A DNA stretch of 58,640 nucleotides from NCBI GenBank assembly GCA_019119635.1, contig DWWP01000063.1, positions 1 to 58,640 on the forward strand, given 5' to 3'. The translations under genes and the position numbers were made by a program. A model generated the notes under the pieces. It was not told the origin of the DNA. It saw only the letters and a list, made by a program, of their open reading frames with translations, and did no database searches. How positions within the stretch are numbered: position 1 is the first letter of the stretch; each line of letters begins with the position of its first letter. This document shows positions 14,180 to 22,958 of the stretch, one piece after another. Source of the stretch: Candidatus Dietzia intestinipullorum. GTDB taxonomy: Bacteria > Actinomycetota > Actinomycetes > Mycobacteriales > Mycobacteriaceae.

Positions 14180-15480
14180 GCCCCCCGGCCCGGCCCGGAC
14201 TCGACGGGCTCCTCGCCGATCTCGGCGTGGGCGTCCCGATCCGCCACGCCGTCTCGTCGATCGTCCGCGGCGAGCCCAGCGCGGTGCAGTCCCTCGCGCT
14301 CGGTGACGCCGTCTCCGGCCGTGACGTCCTCGCCGTCGCACCGACGGGCTCGGGCAAGACCCTGGTCTTCGCGATCGCCGTGGCTCACCAGCTCACCGGT
14401 TCGCCGAGCGTCCCCGGCCGGCCGCGCGCGGTGATCGTGGCCCCGACCCGGGAGCTGGCCGCGCAGAGCACGGAGATCCTCGCGGACGTCGGTGCGGCAG
14501 CGGGCCTGCGGGTGGCCTCGTTCGTCGGCGGCCAGCCCCTGTCCCGCGACAGGCGGACACTCGTCGCGCCGGTCGACGTCGTGGTGGGCACCCCCGGACG
14601 ACTCGTCGAGTTGCTCCGGACCGGGATCCTCTCGGCACAGGACGCCCGGGTCCTCGTCCTCGACGAGGCCGATCAACTGGTGGGCCCGTCCTTCGCCGAA
14701 CAGACCGGCGTCCTGCTCGACCGCTGCCCGGACGCGGTGCTGCTGTCGGCGACCGCGACCGCCGATGACGCCGTCGAGGACGACCTCCGCGCCCGCCGTC
14801 CCGCCGTGAGGATCCACCGCGTGGCCACACCGTCCGGTCCGGCGCCCGCGGACGCGGCCGGCGCATCCGGGGCGCCGCGGCGTCTGGTCGTCGTGGGCGC
14901 CACGGTCCCGGACGACTACGCGGTCACGCTCGCCGCCCGGTGCCGCCGGGCCCTGTTCTTCGTCCCCCGGCGCGACGCCGTGGAGCCGTTGCGCGCGTCC
15001 ATCGCGGCCACCGGGGTCACCGCCGCGGGGGTCACCGGATCCGCCTCCCCCACCCGGCGGTCATCGGCGTTCGCGCAGCTCGCCTCGGGGGCCGTCCGGG
15101 TCCTGGTGAGTACCGACCTCGCCGGACGCGGACTCGACCTCGACGCCGTCGGCCACGTGGTGCACGTGGGCCCACCGCACTCGGTCTCCGACCTGGTCCA
15201 CCGCTCGGGTCGGACCGGCCGCGGTGACGCTGCCGCCGGCGTGGTGGTGGCGATCGTGCGGCCGTCCGAGGTCGCCGCGATCAGTGCCCAGGCACGAGCC
15301 GCCGGAATGTCCGTGGACAGGTTCGATCCCCGCTCCCCCGGTGCCGAGAGCGCTGCCGGGTCGCTCTTCGGCCCCGAGATCGCCGTGCGCCGCAGGCGGC
15401 GCGACCCGGCGCCCGAGGCACGCTCCCGCCGCCCCGGCACCTCCCGGCCCCACCGCCCCAAGCGGAAGCGGCGGACGTGA
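14176..15480 (+). CDS. DEAD-box ATP-dependent RNA helicase
   Basis: 434 residues if begun at CTG 14176, which overlaps the gnd stop as CTGA and has GGAGG 7 nt upstream; the first canonical start, GTG 14227, has no SD and would give 417 residues. Motifs: Q-motif-like PSAVQSL, Walker A APTGSGKT, PTRELA, GTPGR, DEAD as LDEADQL, SAT, and the C-terminal STDLAGRGLDL and HRSGRTGRG. A basic tail (RRRRRDPAPEARSRR, PHRPKRKRR) probably binds RNA. It likely remodels RNA in ribosome assembly or cold response. Coupled to gnd upstream and to the next gene (GTGA overlap) downstream. Confidence 0.88.
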   Translation: MSPPARPGLDGLLADLGVGVPIRHAVSSIVRGEPSAVQSLALGDAVSGRDVLAVAPTGSGKTLVFAIAVAHQLTGSPSVPGRPRAVIVAPTRELAAQSTEILADVGAAAGLRVASFVGGQPLSRDRRTLVAPVDVVVGTPGRLVELLRTGILSAQDARVLVLDEADQLVGPSFAEQTGVLLDRCPDAVLLSATATADDAVEDDLRARRPAVRIHRVATPSGPAPADAAGASGAPRRLVVVGATVPDDYAVTLAARCRRALFFVPRRDAVEPLRASIAATGVTAAGVTGSASPTRRSSAFAQLASGAVRVLVSTDLAGRGLDLDAVGHVVHVGPPHSVSDLVHRSGRTGRGDAAAGVVVAIVRPSEVAAISAQARAAGMSVDRFDPRSPGAESAAGSLFGPEIAVRRRRRDPAPEARSRRPGTSRPHRPKRKRRT

Positions 15481-16481
15481 GCGGGGCGGCCGGCCCGCCC
15501 GCACCGACCGTGGTGCCGGAGCCCGTCTGGACGACGTGGGCGCGGGAGCACACCGAGGTGGTCGACCGGCTCACGGCCGAGCATCTCGATCGACGACGAC
15601 GAGGTGAGCCCCACCCCGTGGTCGACTTCCTCTTCACCTATTACAAGACGAGCGTCGCGACGATGCGGCGGTGGCACCCCGGGCCGGGCCTGCTGCTGGA
15701 GAACGCGCACCACACAGAGCGGAGACGATGGCGGCACTATCGCCGGGAGACGGTGCAGGGGCGCACCGGCCTGGTGGTCGATGCCGACTCGGTCCTGGAC
15801 CGGTGCGGTGCCCGCATCCGGCGAGCCCGCGCGATCGTCGAGGCCACCGCCTCGCGGCCCGGGCACACCGGCTGCTTCGGGCTCCACGAATGGGCGATGC
15901 TGTACCGGACCTCGCCCGAGGAGGTCCGCCACCGGGGCCTGCCCCTGCGGCTGACCCACGACCAGATCGACGAGGTCGTCCGCGGCTCGCGCCTGCGCTG
16001 TACCCACTTCGACGCCTTCCGGTTCTTCACCGACCCCGCGGCCCCGCTCAACCAGACCAGGCTCACCCGCGACGACCAGGTGCGTCACGAACAGCCGGCG
16101 TGCCTGCACGCGGGGATGGACGTGTATTCCTGGGTCACGAAGATGGAGGCCGGAGCTCCGGGCGCGCTACTGCTCGACTCTCTCCGGGCCGCCTTCGACG
16201 CACGCGAGGTGGACATGCGGTCCTCCCCGTACGACCTGTCGCGGTGGGGGCTCGACCCCCTCCCCGTCGAGACTGCGGAGGGCCGGGCCGAGTTCGTGGC
16301 CTTCCAACGACACTGGGTCCGGCGGACAGGCCGCCTGCGCGAGAGGTTCCTCGGCGCGGTCGACCAGCTCGAGACGTGCGCCTCCACGGACGTCGGGGGC
16401 GCCGGCGGGGCCGGTCAGACGGGGACCGCCGCGAACGTGCGCTCGGCCACCTCCGCCACCACGCGACCGAACTCGTCATAA
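15477..16481 (+). CDS. Uncharacterised actinobacterial protein
   Basis: 334 residues from GTG 15477, overlapping the helicase stop by 4 nt. Conserved-looking stretches: HPVVDFLFTYYKTSVATMRRWHPGPG (about residues 46-71), FGLHEWAMLYR, and RCTHFDAFRFFTDPAAPLN. It is rich in Arg, His and Trp. Similar proteins in actinobacterial genomes are sometimes labelled 3-methyladenine DNA glycosylase, but I see no helix-hairpin-helix motif to support that. The last 22 codons (after about residue 312) run antisense to the end of oxyR, a 67-bp overlap, and read as a low-complexity Gly/Ser/Thr tail. Confidence 0.7.
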   Translation: MSGAAGPPAPTVVPEPVWTTWAREHTEVVDRLTAEHLDRRRRGEPHPVVDFLFTYYKTSVATMRRWHPGPGLLLENAHHTERRRWRHYRRETVQGRTGLVVDADSVLDRCGARIRRARAIVEATASRPGHTGCFGLHEWAMLYRTSPEEVRHRGLPLRLTHDQIDEVVRGSRLRCTHFDAFRFFTDPAAPLNQTRLTRDDQVRHEQPACLHAGMDVYSWVTKMEAGAPGALLLDSLRAAFDAREVDMRSSPYDLSRWGLDPLPVETAEGRAEFVAFQRHWVRRTGRLRERFLGAVDQLETCASTDVGGAGGAGQTGTAANVRSATSATTRPNSS

Positions 16482-17350
16482 GCCTGGTCCCCGGAGGTCG
16501 CGGTCCGCAGGAAGAGTCCCATCGTCCGCCCGGGGACCGGGTCGGCGAACCGCGCCACCCCGATTCCGGGATAGACGCTCTCGGCCACGACCGCCGACTC
16601 GGGCGCGATGGTCACGCCGAGACCGCCCGCGACGCACCGGACGGCGGTCGCCAGCGAGGCCGCCCGGGACTCCCCGCGCCCGAGCACGGGGGCCGAGACC
16701 CGCCGGCACAGTTCCATGGTCTGGTCGCGCAGGCAGTGGCCCTCGTCGAGCATGAGCAGCGGGAGGTCCACCAGGACGTCCAGAGACAGGTCGCGGCGAC
16801 CCACCAACGGGTGCTCGGCGGGGAGCAGGAGGGCGAACGGTTCGGTGTACAGGGGCGTCGACACCACGCCCGCCGCGTCCGTGGGGACGGCGAGGATCGC
16901 GAGGTCCAGCGCCCCGGACCGCAGACCGTCGACCAGCCGGGCGGTCTGGTCCTCGACGATACGGGGGCGCAGCTCCGGGAAACTGTCGGCGAGCGCGGGG
17001 AGCAGACCGGGCAGCAGATACGGGGCGGCCGTGGGGATGACCCCGATGCGCAGCGGGCCGGCCAACGGTCCCCCGCTCCCCGCTGCGACGTCCGCCACCG
17101 AGTCCATGGCGGACACGGCGGACCGTGCGTACGGCAGGAGCTGGTGCCCGGCGGGGGTGACCAGGACCGTGCGGGTGCTGCGCTCGACCAGGTGCAGGCC
17201 CAGCCCGTCCTCCAACGTCGCCAGCGCCTGCGACAGCGAGGGCTGACTCATCCTCAACTCCTCGGCGGCGCTGCGGAAATGGAGATGTTCCGCGACGGCG
17301 AGGAACACCCTCAGCTGCGTCACGCTCGGAACGAACCGTTGATCGGCCAT
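16415..17350 (-). CDS. oxyR: OxyR, LysR-type peroxide sensor
   Basis: 311 residues. An N-terminal LysR winged helix (residues 6-65, HFRSAAEELRMSQPSLSQAL) and a C-terminal sensor domain. Cys206 (EGHCLRDQ) and Cys215 (MELCRR) are nine residues apart, the same spacing as the redox pair C199-C208 of E. coli OxyR, so a disulfide switch is expected. It is divergent from ahpC-ahpD, the typical OxyR target pair in mycobacteria and relatives, with dyads between them. Functional OxyR is lost in M. tuberculosis but appears intact here. The 3' end overlaps the convergent 15477-16481 gene by 67 bp. Confidence 0.93.
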   Translation of the reverse strand: MADQRFVPSVTQLRVFLAVAEHLHFRSAAEELRMSQPSLSQALATLEDGLGLHLVERSTRTVLVTPAGHQLLPYARSAVSAMDSVADVAAGSGGPLAGPLRIGVIPTAAPYLLPGLLPALADSFPELRPRIVEDQTARLVDGLRSGALDLAILAVPTDAAGVVSTPLYTEPFALLLPAEHPLVGRRDLSLDVLVDLPLLMLDEGHCLRDQTMELCRRVSAPVLGRGESRAASLATAVRCVAGGLGVTIAPESAVVAESVYPGIGVARFADPVPGRTMGLFLRTATSGDQAYDEFGRVVAEVAERTFAAVPV

Positions 17351-17359
17351 GTCGATCAG

Positions 17360-17430
17360 CCTAAGTCGACCGATAGGAAGAAGTCGAGGATTATTCGACC
17401 ACCCTTATGGGTGATCTTTGCCTCATAAGG
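17360..17430. promoter_or_regulatory. oxyR-ahpC control region with LysR-type dyads
   Basis: Two dyads: CCTA-N10-TAGG (17360-17377), close to the oxyR start and matching the T-N11-A style of LysR sites, and CCTTATG-N14-CATAAGG (17403-17409 / 17424-17430), nearer ahpC. A TCGA-N7-TCGA repeat lies between. A tetrameric OxyR could occupy both, repressing its own gene and activating ahpC on oxidation. The binding assignment is inferred. Confidence 0.6.
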
Positions 17431-17502
17431 CTTTACCTCTCACAGGGTCTCGGGCATAGTCGGTCACGACAGCCCGACAAGCCCCCATTCCAGGAGGACT
17501 AC

Positions 17503-18099
17503 ATGGCCATTCTCACCATCGGAGACCAGTTCCCCGACTTCGAGCTCACCGCCCTCAAGGGAGGCGACCTCCAGGAGGTCAACGCCCAGCAGCCGGAGGA
17601 CTACTTCGAGACCGTCACCAACCAGTCGTACGCTGGCAAGTGGCGCGTGATCTTCTTCTACCCGAAGGACTTCACGTTTGTCTGCCCCACCGAGATCGCC
17701 GCCTTCGGCAAGCTCGACGAGGACTTCCAGGACCGCGACACGCAGGTCCTCGGCGGCTCGATCGACAACGAGTTCGCGCACTTCAACTGGCGCGCGACCA
17801 ACGACGAGCTCAAGACCGTCCCCTTCCCGATGCTGTCGGACATCAAGCACGAGCTCATCCGTGAGCTCGGCGTGGAGAACGCCGACGGTGTGGCCGACCG
17901 CGCCACCTTCATCGTGGACCCGGACAACGTCATCCAGTTCGTGTCGGTCACCCCGGACGCCGTGGGCCGCAACGTCGACGAGGTCCTCCGTGTCCTCGAC
18001 GCCCTCCAGTCCTCGGAGGTCTGCGCCTGCAACTGGCAGAAGAACGACCCGACCAAGAACATCAACAAGATGGACATGCTGCAGGAGGGCATCAAGTGA
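17503..18099 (+). CDS. ahpC: Alkyl hydroperoxide reductase AhpC (2-Cys peroxiredoxin)
   Basis: 198 residues from ATG 17503 with AGGAGG 7 nt upstream. Reduces H2O2, organic peroxides and peroxynitrite. Peroxidatic Cys61 in [13 protein letters not shown] and the resolving pair Cys174 and Cys176 in [10 protein letters not shown] occupy the same positions as in M. tuberculosis AhpC. The adjacent ahpD (4-nt overlap) supplies the reductant; electrons come through AhpD rather than AhpF. Controlled from the dyad-bearing region shared with oxyR. Confidence 0.97.
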   Translation: MAILTIGDQFPDFELTALKGGDLQEVNAQQPEDYFETVTNQSYAGKWRVIFFYPKDFTFVCPTEIAAFGKLDEDFQDRDTQVLGGSIDNEFAHFNWRATNDELKTVPFPMLSDIKHELIRELGVENADGVADRATFIVDPDNVIQFVSVTPDAVGRNVDEVLRVLDALQSSEVCACNWQKNDPTKNINKMDMLQEGIK

Positions 18100-18620
18100 G
18101 CATCGAGAACCTGAAGTCCGGACTCCCGGGGTTCGCCAAGGATCTCAAGCTCAACCTCGGGTCGCTCGCACGGTCCACCGAGCTCAACGAGCAGCAGCTC
18201 TGGGGCACGTTCCTCGCCACGGCCGCCGCCACCAAGTCGGCGACCGTGCTCTCGGAGATCGCCGACGAGGCGCGCGGGCACCTCTCGGAGGAGGCGTTCG
18301 ACGCCGCGCTGGGTGCCGCGTCGATCATGGCGATGAACAACGTCACCTACCGCGCCAAGGAGTTCCTCGGCGATGACTACACACAGGTCCGGATGGGCCT
18401 GCGGATGAACATCATCGCCAACCCGGGCGTGGAGAAGGCCGACTTCGAGCTGTGGTCGATGGCCGTGTCCACGATCAACGGCTGCGCCAACTGCACTGCC
18501 GCGCACGATGCCGTCATCCGCCAGGAGGGCGTCACCAAGGAGCAGGCCTGGGAGGCCGTCAAGATCGCCGGCACCGTCGCGGGTGTCGCACAGGCCGTCG
18601 AGATCGACGCCGCTATCTGA
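18096..18620 (+). CDS. ahpD: AhpD alkylhydroperoxidase, AhpC reductant
   Basis: 174 residues from GTG 18096, overlapping ahpC by 4 nt. Small helical carboxymuconolactone-decarboxylase-fold protein that reduces AhpC by thiol transfer from lipoamide. The active site [13 protein letters not shown] gives Cys130, Cys133 and His137, with Glu118 upstream; all four match the catalytic numbering of M. tuberculosis AhpD. The operon ends at a strong terminator 27 nt past the stop. Confidence 0.97.
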   Translation: MSIENLKSGLPGFAKDLKLNLGSLARSTELNEQQLWGTFLATAAATKSATVLSEIADEARGHLSEEAFDAALGAASIMAMNNVTYRAKEFLGDDYTQVRMGLRMNIIANPGVEKADFELWSMAVSTINGCANCTAAHDAVIRQEGVTKEQAWEAVKIAGTVAGVAQAVEIDAAI

Positions 18621-18646
18621 CACTTCGCCTCACCGAGGCTCCCCAT

Positions 18647-18682
18647 CACGGGCCCCGCCGACACCGGTCGGCGGGGCCCGTG
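18647..18682 (+). terminator. Terminator of ahpCD
   Basis: Perfect 16-bp stem (CACGGGCCCCGCCGAC and complement) with a 4-nt loop ACCG, followed by GTGTTG. Very stable. Confidence 0.88.
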
Positions 18683-18780
18683 GTGTTGCACCCCCCCGTT
18701 GGAGGCGTTTCGGCACTAGTTTCACGGTGGCACGCGTGGGAAGATCAGCCCGCACCGACCCGTACAGATCTGGAGAGAAG

Positions 18781-19605
18781 ATGACCACAGGTGGAAACTC
18801 GTCCGACGGACCGATGGGAGACCCGTACGGTTCGGGCCCCGGCTCACAGGGCCACGGACAGGGCTACGGACAGTCCGCATACGGCGGCCAGCCGTACGGA
18901 AACGACCCCTACGGCGGGCAGCCCTACGGTGAGCCCTTCCCCCAGCCGGGGGCGGACAACGGCCCGGTCCGGTCGGGACCGATCGACGCGACCGACGCCA
19001 TCAGCGCCGGCTGGTCCCTGTTCAAGAACAACCCGCTGCCCTGGGTTCTCATCAGCCTGATCACGCTTGTCATCAGCGGGCTCGTCGGTGCGCTCGGGGT
19101 CACAGATTCGGCCGCGATGGCCACGTTCGCGAACCTGCTGTCCATCGTCGTCGGACTCGTTCTCCAGGCGTTCATGCTCCGCGGCGCCCTCCTGGAGGTC
19201 GACGGCTACAAGCCCGCCCTGGGCGACTTCTTCAGGCTGCACAACTTCGGGTGGTTCGTGGTCGCCGCCATCATCGTCGGGATCCTGACCACGCTGGGCC
19301 TCGTCGTCGTGATCATCGGTGCCTTCGTCGTCGGGTTCTTCCTGTACTGGACCCTCTACTTCGTGGTCGACCGCAACATGAACGCCATGAACGCGATCAC
19401 CTCGAGCTTCAACGCGATCAAGTCGGACGCCGGAAACCTCTTCGTCCTGGCGATCCTCAACACGCTCATCACGATCGTGGGCTTCCTCCTGGTGTTCGTC
19501 GGGCTGCTCGCGGCCATGCCGATCGTCATGCTCGCCTCGATGGTCGCCTACCGCTCCGTGACCGGGCCGAGCGACTTCTCACGTCAGGCCTCCGTGGCCG
19601 CCTGA
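18781..19605 (+). CDS. Polytopic membrane protein with Gly/Tyr/Pro-rich N-terminus
   Basis: 274 residues from ATG 18781 with GGAGAG at 6 nt. The first 60 residues are low-complexity, with repeats such as GGQPYGNDPYGGQPYGEP, as in many actinobacterial cell-envelope proteins. After that there are about six hydrophobic segments; DATDAISAGWSLFKNNPLPWVL starts the membrane domain and resembles DUF975/glycerophosphodiester-phosphodiesterase membrane domains. Function unknown. Monocistronic, between terminators at 18647 and 19647. Confidence 0.75.
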   Translation: MTTGGNSSDGPMGDPYGSGPGSQGHGQGYGQSAYGGQPYGNDPYGGQPYGEPFPQPGADNGPVRSGPIDATDAISAGWSLFKNNPLPWVLISLITLVISGLVGALGVTDSAAMATFANLLSIVVGLVLQAFMLRGALLEVDGYKPALGDFFRLHNFGWFVVAAIIVGILTTLGLVVVIIGAFVVGFFLYWTLYFVVDRNMNAMNAITSSFNAIKSDAGNLFVLAILNTLITIVGFLLVFVGLLAAMPIVMLASMVAYRSVTGPSDFSRQASVAA

Positions 19606-19646
19606 CCCGTCGGGCGTCCCCGCCGTCCCGCGGGGCGCCACTGCGA

Positions 19647-19682
19647 CGATGCCCGCCGTCCCTCACGGGGCGGCGGGCATCG
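19647..19682. terminator. Bidirectional terminator between convergent genes
   Basis: Perfect 12-bp arms (CGATGCCCGCCG / CGGCGGGCATCG) with a 12-nt loop, between the membrane protein gene and DUF3159. Confidence 0.82.
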
Positions 19683-19738
19683 CTCACTCATACGCGTCGG
19701 CGTCCGGTGCTCCACGCCCCCGACCGATCACGCCCCTG

Positions 19739-20512
19739 CTAGCCGTCTTCTGCCACCGCGGGGTCCCCGTCGGCGTCGTCGGAGCGCCGCGCGTCCTCGA
19801 CGTCCGCTGCGTCATCGTCCTCCGGCTCCCGGACCACGCTGCCCACCGCCGGCTCGTGAGCCATCGCGCGACGGACCGCCCAGACCGTGCCGGCGAAGGC
19901 GATCAGCGCGAGCGGCCATCCCATGCCGATACGCGCCGCACCGAGCCAGGTGACCTCGTCGTTGAGATAGAGCAGGTACTGCAGGACCGCCCTGATGGTG
20001 AACAGTGCCGCCCACAGCGACGTCGCGACCGTGTACCAGTGCCGGGCTGCCGCGATCCTGCGCCAGGCCGTGCCCTTGCCCTCCAGGAAGCCCCAGATCA
20101 CCCCGACCAGTGGCCACCTCACGATCGCGGAGACCGCGAACACCGCCGCGTAGACGGCCTGGGTGAGGATCCCGTACAGGAAGTAGCCTTTCGCGTCCCC
20201 GGTCCGCCACGCGATGAACACGCAGATCGCCACGCCGATGAACCCGGAGATCGCGGGCTGCGGATTGTCCCGGCGGATCAGTGACCACAGCAGCATCGCC
20301 ACCGCCACGCCGAGCGCGCTCCAGATGGCGACGGTCAGCCCCCAGATCCCGTTGACGGGGACAAAGGTGAGGATGGGGATCGAGGAGAAGACCAGGCCCT
20401 TGACCCCGCCCATCTGCTCGAGCACGGACGCATCGGGGTCGCCGAAGGCGGACTTTCGCGCGGGTCTCCCCCCTGCAGCGGTGGCCCGCCCGAGCCGTTC
20501 AGACTCTGCCAT
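19739..20512 (-). CDS. DUF3159 membrane protein
   Basis: 257 residues from ATG 20512, preceded by GGAGGAGAACC, so the longer frame is not used. DUF3159 is an actinobacterial integral membrane family of unknown function: GGVKGLVFSSIPILTFVPVNGIWGL opens the membrane domain (from about residue 35) and six hydrophobic segments follow, with an acidic tail. Overlaps the upstream OB-fold gene by 14 nt. This pair matches Rv2693c-Rv2694c order in M. tuberculosis. Confidence 0.85.
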   Translation of the reverse strand: MAESERLGRATAAGGRPARKSAFGDPDASVLEQMGGVKGLVFSSIPILTFVPVNGIWGLTVAIWSALGVAVAMLLWSLIRRDNPQPAISGFIGVAICVFIAWRTGDAKGYFLYGILTQAVYAAVFAVSAIVRWPLVGVIWGFLEGKGTAWRRIAAARHWYTVATSLWAALFTIRAVLQYLLYLNDEVTWLGAARIGMGWPLALIAFAGTVWAVRRAMAHEPAVGSVVREPEDDDAADVEDARRSDDADGDPAVAEDG

Positions 20513-20906
20513 GGTTCTCCTCCGCGGTCCGGCCCGGCTGCCCGGCGAGCAGCTCATAGCGCGGATTGAACATGATCATGCGGCCCTCGCGGACACCGAC
20601 CCGCCCGGTGGCCCGGAGGTACCGACCGGTGTCGATCCCGGGGATCGACCTCCGCCCCAGCCAGCAGACGTCCACCTCCCCGGTGCCGTCGAACAACTCC
20701 GCCGTCACGCCCAGATGGTCGTGCCCTCCGCCGCTGGACACGGTGCGCACCCGGCCCGTCAGCGTGGCGAGGTCGCCTCGCGACACCGCGGCGATGCGTG
20801 TGCTCCCGGTGGCGCGCACGCGGTCGGCGAGATCGCGGTCAGCGAGGCGGTCCGGAGAATCGGTCAACCGCGCCGCGAGACCTCCGAGGAGCCCGCTCAG
20901 GGACAT
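20499..20906 (-). CDS. OB-fold nucleic-acid-binding domain protein
   Basis: 135 residues from ATG 20906 (GGGAGG 5 nt upstream; GTG 20912 is the other choice). A RecG-wedge-like OB fold: SRGDLATLTGRVRTVSSG, then VTAELFDGTGEVDVCWLGRRSIPGI and RYLRATGRVGVREGRMIMFNPRYEL. Homologous in position and look to Rv2694c. Probably binds single-stranded nucleic acid; partner unknown. Overlaps DUF3159 downstream, so translationally coupled. Confidence 0.85.
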   Translation of the reverse strand: MSLSGLLGGLAARLTDSPDRLADRDLADRVRATGSTRIAAVSRGDLATLTGRVRTVSSGGGHDHLGVTAELFDGTGEVDVCWLGRRSIPGIDTGRYLRATGRVGVREGRMIMFNPRYELLAGQPGRTAEENHGRV

Positions 20907-20941
20907 CGCCACCTCCCCCGCATCCGTCAGTCGGCCACGAT

Positions 20942-21811
20942 CTACAGGTCGTCGCTGCCGCGGAGTCTGTCCATCGCGCTGCCGTCACGCCGGGGTGGCG
21001 TGCCCGCACCGTCGGCGTCGTTCGCCGGGGCCGTGTCGCCGACCTGCGCCGCCGACGACTGTGCCCCCTGCTGCGCGCCCTGCTGGGGGGACTGCCGGCC
21101 TGCCGCCCCGCCACCTCCGGGCGCCTTCCCCTGCGCGCCCGCGGCCATCTGCTGCTGGTAGGCCTGCGACTGCTGCTGCGCCGCGGCCTGCGCGCGTGCC
21201 TTCTCCAGCGCCTGCTGGATCTCGTCCGGGATGGTCAACGGCAACTGCTCCCCTGCCGGCATGGGGCCGTCACCACGGCGGATGAGCAGGTGCTTGAACA
21301 CCTCGCGCCCCTCCTCTGCCGCGCTGTCGACGTTCTCCGGGGTCGCCATGACGCGGACCTCGGTGGTCCAGCGGTCCCCGTCCACACCGATCGCGCGGAA
21401 CACCGCACCGGGCATCTCGGCGACGATCTCCCGCCCCCACGGCCCGTCGTGGATCGAGACATCGGCACCCTGCTGCTCGAGCTGCTCGCGCATCGAGGTG
21501 ACCATGTTCCGCCACTGGCCGGGGGACTTGGGGGCGGCGAAGGCGCGCGGGATCACCCGCGAGACGGAGGTCACCACGTGGAACTCCGGCTGCCCGTTCG
21601 GGTCGAGGGCGACGTTGAGCTCCCGCCCCTTGGGGACGCCGATCACCATGGCGCCGAGGTCCAGGTGCCCGTAGCCGAGCTCCGCATAGTAGGCGGCAGC
21701 GTCCGGGACCACCGAGCGATCGTGGGGCCCGTCCGTCGTGGGGACGGTCGCCTCGGGCTCGGTGGCGGCGGCGACGCGGTCACCGGTCACCGACTTCTTG
21801 CGTCCGAACAT
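20942..21811 (-). CDS. DUF3710 protein
   Basis: 289 residues. The first 200 residues form a DUF3710 domain: YGHLDLGAMVIGVPKGRELNVALD, then AFAAPKSPGQWRNMVTSMREQL, GPWGREIVAEMPGAVFRAIGVDG and RWTTEVRVMATPEN. The last 90 are Gln/Ala/Gly-rich and disordered (AAQQQSQAYQQQMAAGAQG). Corresponds to Rv2696c. Soluble, function unknown. Lies 76 nt downstream of dut on the same strand. Confidence 0.87.
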   Translation of the reverse strand: MFGRKKSVTGDRVAAATEPEATVPTTDGPHDRSVVPDAAAYYAELGYGHLDLGAMVIGVPKGRELNVALDPNGQPEFHVVTSVSRVIPRAFAAPKSPGQWRNMVTSMREQLEQQGADVSIHDGPWGREIVAEMPGAVFRAIGVDGDRWTTEVRVMATPENVDSAAEEGREVFKHLLIRRGDGPMPAGEQLPLTIPDEIQQALEKARAQAAAQQQSQAYQQQMAAGAQGKAPGGGGAAGRQSPQQGAQQGAQSSAAQVGDTAPANDADGAGTPPRRDGSAMDRLRGSDDL

Positions 21812-21887
21812 GGTCGAATCCTCTCCGCGTGCGACCCGGCCCGGTATGGCCGTGCTCCTCGACGCTACCCAAAGGCCGGGGCACCGG

Positions 21888-22367
21888 TCAGGCCAGCCGG
21901 TGGTGCCCGCCCGTCGAGCCGTGCCCCCCGTCGCCGCGGTCGGTGTGGTCGAGTTCGGCCACCTCCACCACGTCCCAGAGCTCGACGCGCTGGACGAGGA
22001 GCTGGGCGATCCTGTCGCCCCGGTCGATCCGGACGGTCTCCGTGGGGTCGAGATTGATCAGGTTGACCTTGACCTCGCCGCGGTAGCCGGCGTCCACGGT
22101 GCCGGGCGCGTTGACGATCGACAGCCCGGCGCGGGTGGCGAGCCCGGACCGCGGGTGGACCAGTCCGACGTAGCCCTCGGGGACGGCGACCGCCACGCCC
22201 GTCCCGACCAGCGCGCGGTGGCCGGGGCGCAGCTCCACGTCCACCGCCGACAGCAGGTCGATTCCCGCGTCGGTCGGGTGGGCGCGCACCGGCAGGGGCA
22301 GCCCGCTGTCCAGGCGCCGGAGCCTCAGTACATTCGTCGGGTCGTTCCCGTGGTCAGCGTCATCCAT
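21888..22367 (-). CDS. dut: dUTP diphosphatase
   Basis: 159 residues, trimeric all-beta dUTPase. Hydrolyses dUTP to dUMP, keeping uracil out of DNA. Motifs in order: [17 protein letters not shown] [13 protein letters not shown] (about residues 29-41), [11 protein letters not shown] (about 71-81), [19 protein letters not shown] (about 84-102), [11 protein letters not shown] (about 114-124), and the C-terminal flap [11 protein letters not shown]. Same neighbours as Rv2697c. Confidence 0.97.
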   Translation of the reverse strand: MDDADHGNDPTNVLRLRRLDSGLPLPVRAHPTDAGIDLLSAVDVELRPGHRALVGTGVAVAVPEGYVGLVHPRSGLATRAGLSIVNAPGTVDAGYRGEVKVNLINLDPTETVRIDRGDRIAQLLVQRVELWDVVEVAELDHTDRGDGGHGSTGGHHRLA

Positions 22368-22408
22368 CTCGTCGCCGCCCTCCCTCCGGGCCGCGCCCGG
22401 CTAGTCGA

Positions 22409-22414
22409 TAGTCT
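22409..22414 (+). promoter_or_regulatory. Leaderless -10 of the DUF3093 gene
   Basis: TAGTCT followed by 6 nt and GTG 22421, with no Shine-Dalgarno. Confidence 0.55.
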
Positions 22415-22420
22415 CGTGGT

Positions 22421-22927
22421 GTGACCGAAGAGGACCTCCGCCCGCCGCCCGACCGCGCCCCGCGCCCGGTACACACGGAACGACTCCGGGTGCCGGTGTG
22501 GTGGTGGGTTCTCCTGGCCGTGGTCACGGCGGCGTTCGTGGTCCAGGCCGTGACGATAGACGCCCTGTGGTGGATGTGGGTCGTCGCCGTGGTGATCCCG
22601 GTCCTGTTCGGATGGCTGTTCCTCGCAGTGGGGCGCGAGCGTGTGGACGTGGAGTCCGACGGCCAGGGCGGCGGCGTGCTCTACGCGGGCAGCGCCCAGT
22701 TGCCCTTCGACGCGATCGCCCGGTCCGCGGTGGTCCCGGCCACCGCCAAGCAGGCCGCCATGGGCCGTCAGCTCGACCCCGAGGCGTATGTCGTCCACCG
22801 CGGCTATATCCCGACGATGGTGATCGTGGTCCTGGACGACCCCGCCGATCCCACCCCGTACTGGCTCATCAGCACCCGCGACCCCGAGGGGCTCGCCGCC
22901 GCGCTGCCGGACAACCACTACTCGTAG
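22421..22927 (+). CDS. DUF3093 membrane protein
   Basis: 168 residues from GTG 22421. Two adjacent transmembrane helices (about residues 27-45 and 49-69: WWWVLLAVVTAAFVVQAV and WWMWVVAVVIPVLFGWLFLAV) then a soluble C-terminal domain ending YWLISTRDPEGLAAAL. Family of unknown function; positional equivalent of Rv2698. Divergent from dut across 53 bp. Confidence 0.87.
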   Translation: MTEEDLRPPPDRAPRPVHTERLRVPVWWWVLLAVVTAAFVVQAVTIDALWWMWVVAVVIPVLFGWLFLAVGRERVDVESDGQGGGVLYAGSAQLPFDAIARSAVVPATAKQAAMGRQLDPEAYVVHRGYIPTMVIVVLDDPADPTPYWLISTRDPEGLAAALPDNHYS

Positions 22928-22958
22928 CTTTCCCGGCCGCGGCGGCGGGCGCGCGAGG

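Noticed and set aside
12632..14341. 569-codon open frame on the minus strand
   Set aside because: Antisense to gnd; Arg/Gly-rich shadow without motifs.
15671..17428. 585-codon open frame on the plus strand
   Set aside because: Runs through the 15477 gene in another frame and antisense to oxyR; no protein-like features.
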